Assembly: GCA_021793495.1 (NCBI GenBank) | Contig: JAJYSQ010000037.1 | Location: forward strand, 1-8,636 | From: Actinomycetes bacterium | GTDB taxonomy: Bacteria > Actinomycetota > Actinomycetes > JAJYSQ01 | Length of the DNA: 8,636 bases | Reading direction: 5' to 3' | Part shown: in pieces, positions 6,906 to 8,636 of the stretch | How the letters are laid out: the number at the start of each line of letters is the position of its first letter | Numbering within the stretch: position 1 is the stretch's first letter | Program-made: the position numbers and the translations under genes | The notes under the pieces: model-generated | Seen by the model: only the letters and a program-made list of their open reading frames with translations | Told to the model about the DNA's origin: nothing | Database searches by the model: none

Positions 6906-6968
6906 TCCGACAGTCTCGGCACACCACGCGTCTTGCGTCCCGCGGTGGGTCAGGCTGTGGACCGGGGA

Positions 6969-6980
6969 CGGCGATCGCCG
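6969..6980. repeat. 12-bp perfect palindrome in the divergent region
   Basis: CGGCGATCGCCG is its own reverse complement. It lies 64 bases upstream of the M23-type gene start and 13 bases before the larger palindrome at 6993. It could be an operator half of a larger array, but a 12-bp palindrome in GC-rich DNA can occur by chance. Confidence 0.4.
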
Positions 6981-6992
6981 AGCTGGGGATCC

Positions 6993-7014
6993 CGCCCCGC
7001 GGCGCCGCGGGGCG
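6993..7014. repeat. 22-bp perfect palindrome, possible operator upstream of rpsB
   Basis: Bases 6993-7003 (CGCCCCGCGGC) are the exact reverse complement of 7004-7014, with no spacer. The symmetry breaks at 6992/7015. It directly abuts a TACACT box. Its position in the region where a -35 and spacer would lie suggests a protein-binding operator. A GC-only composition makes some self-complementarity likely by chance, but 22 perfect bases is much. Confidence 0.6.
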
Positions 7015-7020
7015 TACACT
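7015..7020 (+). promoter_or_regulatory. Candidate -10 box of the rpsB promoter
   Basis: TACACT fits the actinobacterial -10 pattern TANNNT and is one of the few AT-richer sites in the region. No convincing -35 is seen at 17-18 bases, since that position falls in the palindrome. If used, transcription would begin near 7027 and leave a leader of roughly 155-160 bases. Confidence 0.45.
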
Positions 7021-7030
7021 GACCGCGCGT

Positions 7031-7156
7031 CCCGGTCCCCCGGGTCGACTTCGCATGCCCACCTGCCGTCGGCCAAGACGGCGCTCCAGCCGGGTGATCC
7101 CTCGGGTCCTCGGCGTGGTGGTGGTCGTCAGGCGCCGTACCCGGCCGGGTACGGCG
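7031..7156 (+). promoter_or_regulatory. Possible structured 5' leader of rpsB
   Basis: Three hairpins can be drawn between the candidate promoter and the rpsB ribosome binding site: CCCGG/CCGGG at 7031-7044 (weak); GCCGTC/GACGGC at 7065-7082 with a 6-base loop; and a perfect 24-bp palindrome at 7133-7156, whose left half is CGCCGTACCCGG. As RNA the last makes a 10-bp stem with a GGCC loop and ends 14 bases before AAGGAG. No coding frame is evident here. Ribosomal protein genes are often autoregulated through leaders, and rpsB is in E. coli, but this leader does not match a motif I know. Confidence 0.45.
7133..7156. repeat. 24-bp perfect palindrome in the rpsB leader
   Basis: The centre lies between 7144 and 7145, and all twelve pairs match, including the AT pairs at 7138-7139 and 7150-7151. 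It could be an RNA hairpin in the leader or a DNA operator. There is no T-tract after it, so an intrinsic attenuator of the classical type is not supported. Confidence 0.7.
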
Positions 7157-7170
7157 GACACCGAGTGACA

Positions 7171-7176
7171 AAGGAG
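7171..7176 (+). promoter_or_regulatory. Ribosome binding site of rpsB
   Basis: AAGGAG lies 8 bases before ATG 7185, a near-ideal Shine-Dalgarno arrangement that fixes the start of this highly expressed gene. Confidence 0.85.
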
Positions 7177-7184
7177 CCTCCGAC

Positions 7185-8060
7185 ATGGCCGTCGTGACCA
7201 TGAGGCAGCTGCTCGAGAGCGGTGTCCACTTCGGGCACCAGACCCGACGGTGGAACCCGAAGATGAAGCGATTCATCTTCACCGAGCGCAACGGCATCTA
7301 CATCATCGACCTGCAGCAGTCGCTGGTGTTCATCGACCGGGCGTACGAGTACGTCAAGGAGACGGTCGCCCACGGCGGCACGGTCATGTTCGTGGGCACC
7401 AAGAAGCAGGCCCAGGAGCCCGTGGCCGAGCAGGCGCAACGCGTGGGCATGCCGTACGTCAACCAGCGTTGGCTCGGCGGCATGCTGACCAACTTCTCCA
7501 CGGTGCACAAGCGGCTGCAGCGGCTCAAGGAGCTGGAAGAGCTCGACTTCGACGACGTCGCCGGCTCCGGCATGACCAAGAAGGAGCTGCTGGTCCTGCG
7601 GCGGGAGAAGGACAAGCTGTCGCGGACCCTGGGAGGGATCCGGGACATGTCCCGTGTGCCCAGCCTGCTGTGGGTGGTGGACACCAAGAAGGAGCACCTG
7701 GCGATCGACGAGGCCCGCAAGCTGGGTATCCCGATCGTGGCGATCCTGGACACCAACTGTGACCCGGACGAGGTCGACTACCCGATCCCGGGCAACGACG
7801 ACGCGATCCGGGCGGTCTCGCTGCTGACCCGCGTGGTCGCCGACGCGGTCGCCGACGGGCTGATGGCTCGGGCGGCGGCCCGCCGCGGGGACACCGGGCC
7901 GACGGTTGCGGAGCCCGGTGTCGACGAGCCGTTGGCCGAGTGGGAACGCGAGCTGCTCGCCGGCGTACAGCACGCCGAGGCTGCCGAGCCGAGTGTGGCT
8001 GCCGAGCCCGCCGAGGCGCAGCCGGGGGTCACCGACAGGCCCGGTACGGCTCAGGGCTGA
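7185..8060 (+). CDS. rpsB: 30S ribosomal protein S2
   Basis: A 291-residue protein of the 30S subunit, placed near S1 and the head-body junction. The N-terminus [24 protein letters not shown] is typical of S2, as are [84 protein letters not shown] and [13 protein letters not shown]. The conserved fold ends near residue 230. The remaining 60 residues are Ala/Glu/Pro-rich and contain [11 protein letters not shown], an extension I associate with actinobacterial S2; E. coli S2 is about 50 residues shorter. A strong AAGGAG fixes the ATG start. It heads an rpsB-tsf unit and has a long intergenic region upstream with two large palindromes, so autoregulation or dedicated control is plausible. Confidence 0.98.
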   Translation: MAVVTMRQLLESGVHFGHQTRRWNPKMKRFIFTERNGIYIIDLQQSLVFIDRAYEYVKETVAHGGTVMFVGTKKQAQEPVAEQAQRVGMPYVNQRWLGGMLTNFSTVHKRLQRLKELEELDFDDVAGSGMTKKELLVLRREKDKLSRTLGGIRDMSRVPSLLWVVDTKKEHLAIDEARKLGIPIVAILDTNCDPDEVDYPIPGNDDAIRAVSLLTRVVADAVADGLMARAAARRGDTGPTVAEPGVDEPLAEWERELLAGVQHAEAAEPSVAAEPAEAQPGVTDRPGTAQG

Positions 8061-8069
8061 CACCTCCCC

Positions 8070-8102
8070 CGTCCCCGGTGGCCAGGCCCGCCGCCGGGGA
8101 CG
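8070..8102 (+). terminator. Strong hairpin between rpsB and tsf (terminator or attenuator)
   Basis: Bases 8070-8082 pair with 8090-8102 to form a 13-bp stem (12 Watson-Crick pairs and one G-U) around a 7-base loop. It starts 9 bases after the rpsB stop. No T-tract follows. It probably acts as a partial terminator, RNA-processing site or 3' stabiliser that lowers tsf relative to rpsB; this is inference. Confidence 0.6.
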
Positions 8103-8113
8103 AATCGGGCGGT

Positions 8114-8130
8114 GGCCACCCGTCGTGGCC
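8114..8130 (+). repeat. Second small hairpin in the rpsB-tsf gap
   Basis: GGCCAC (8114-8119) can pair with GTGGCC (8125-8130) over a 5-base loop. The same left arm also lies inside the 10-bp palindrome GGTGGCCACC at 8111-8120. The alternative pairings are mutually exclusive. It may simply reflect GC-rich composition. Confidence 0.3.
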
Positions 8131-8182
8131 CAGGGGCCGCGGTGACTGTCCAGACGATGACGATGTCGACGAGAGAAGAGAG

Positions 8183-8636
8183 ATGGCTGACTTCACCGCC
8201 GCGGATGTCAAGAGGCTGCGGGAGATGACCGGCGCCGGGATGATGGACTGCAAGCGCGCCCTGGAGGAGTCGCAGGGGGACACCGCGCGGGCGATCGAGA
8301 TCCTGCGTGTCAAGGGCGCCAAGGACGTGGGCAAGCGGGCCGAGCGGGTCGCGGCCAATGGGCTGGTGATCTCGCGGCTGCTGGGGACCGAGGCCGGGCT
8401 GCTGCTCGAGCTGAACTGCGAGACGGACTTCGTGGCCAAGACCGAGGCGTTCGGCCGGCTGGCCGACCAGGTCGCCGAGGTGGCCATCCAAATCCGTCCG
8501 GCAGACACCGGAGCCCTGCTGGCCGCCGAGGTCGAGCCGGGCACCACGGTCTCCGCGCTGCTGGACGAGGCCAACGCGACGATGGGCGAGAAGATCGAGG
8601 TACGGCAGCTGGCCATCTTCGACGAAGAGATAGGAA
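8183..8636 (+). CDS. tsf: Elongation factor Ts (partial, 3' end outside window)
   Basis: The first 151 residues of EF-Ts, the factor that exchanges GDP for GTP on EF-Tu in the cytoplasm. The N-terminal UBA-like domain is clear (ADFTAADVKRLREMTGAGMM, then DCKRALEESQGD and AIEILRVKGAKDVGKRAERVAANG). The EF-Tu-contacting signature ETDFVAKTEAF follows at about residues 81-91. The sequence stays in frame to the last base of the window, with one base left over, so about half the protein is missing. The ATG at 8183 is preceded by a weak purine run (GAGAGAAGAGAG) rather than a clean Shine-Dalgarno. It follows rpsB after 122 bases, the usual bacterial order, with a strong hairpin between. Confidence 0.97.
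   Translation, partial: MADFTAADVKRLREMTGAGMMDCKRALEESQGDTARAIEILRVKGAKDVGKRAERVAANGLVISRLLGTEAGLLLELNCETDFVAKTEAFGRLADQVAEVAIQIRPADTGALLAAEVEPGTTVSALLDEANATMGEKIEVRQLAIFDEEIG

Noticed and set aside
6906..6960. Promoter for the minus-strand M23-type gene
   Set aside because: I looked for a minus-strand TANNNT box near the start and saw none that stood out, so none is annotated.
6403..7197. Plus-strand open frame opposite the M23-type gene and running into the rpsB start
   Set aside because: The minus-strand reading has a signal peptide and the HRGVD and CLHWG motifs. The plus-strand translation has no domain and would overlap the rpsB leader.
7128..8063. Minus-strand open frame opposite rpsB
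   Set aside because: Opposite a full-length S2 gene with perfect family motifs. Its translation resembles no known protein and is explained by codon bias.
1..8636. tRNA, rRNA, CRISPR array, insertion sequence or prophage signs
   Set aside because: No cloverleaf-like segments, spaced repeats, transposase motifs or terminal inverted repeats were seen. The tyrosine recombinase sits in a housekeeping operon with no attachment site or cargo beside it.

Overview
The window is a very GC-rich chromosomal segment with strongly G/C-biased third codon positions and frequent GTG starts. It has the gene order typical of Actinobacteria: rnhB, a DUF2469 gene, yraN, a yifB/comM-type ATPase gene, dprA, a xerC-type recombinase gene, a WhiG/FliA-family sigma factor gene, a divergent M23-type gene, rpsB and tsf. 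The DUF2469 protein and a WhiG-like sigma factor next to rpsB both point to an actinobacterium. The sigma factor suggests a lineage that sporulates or is or was motile. I cannot assign a genus from sequence alone.

Layout. Bases 1-106 hold the last codons of an unidentified gene. From 97 to 6322 all genes lie on the plus strand: RNase HII, DUF2469, the UPF0102 nuclease-fold protein YraN, the AAA+ ATPase YifB/ComM, DprA, a tyrosine recombinase and a sigma factor. The stretch yraN-yifB-dprA-xerC is very tight, because each stop overlaps the next start by 1 to 4 bases (TGATG or ATGA). These four products fit a DNA-processing unit: handling incoming single-stranded DNA, branch migration or recombination, and site-specific resolution. 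The sigma gene starts 63 bases after xerC with its own strong ribosome binding site. Convergent to it, on the minus strand, is a small secreted LytM/M23-fold protein. It keeps the zinc-binding residues but appears to lack both catalytic histidines.

A 279-base divergent region (6906-7184) then leads to rpsB. It is unusually rich in dyad symmetry: a perfect 22-bp palindrome touching a TACACT -10-like box, and a perfect 24-bp palindrome just upstream of the rpsB ribosome binding site. rpsB (S2) is followed after 9 bases by a 13-bp hairpin, then by tsf (EF-Ts), which runs off the window.

Overall this is a conserved housekeeping locus, and I see no mobile element, CRISPR array, RNA gene or clearly new multi-gene system. 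The points most worth a second look are the palindromes and structured leader upstream of rpsB, the rpsB-tsf hairpin, and the degenerate active site of the M23-fold protein.
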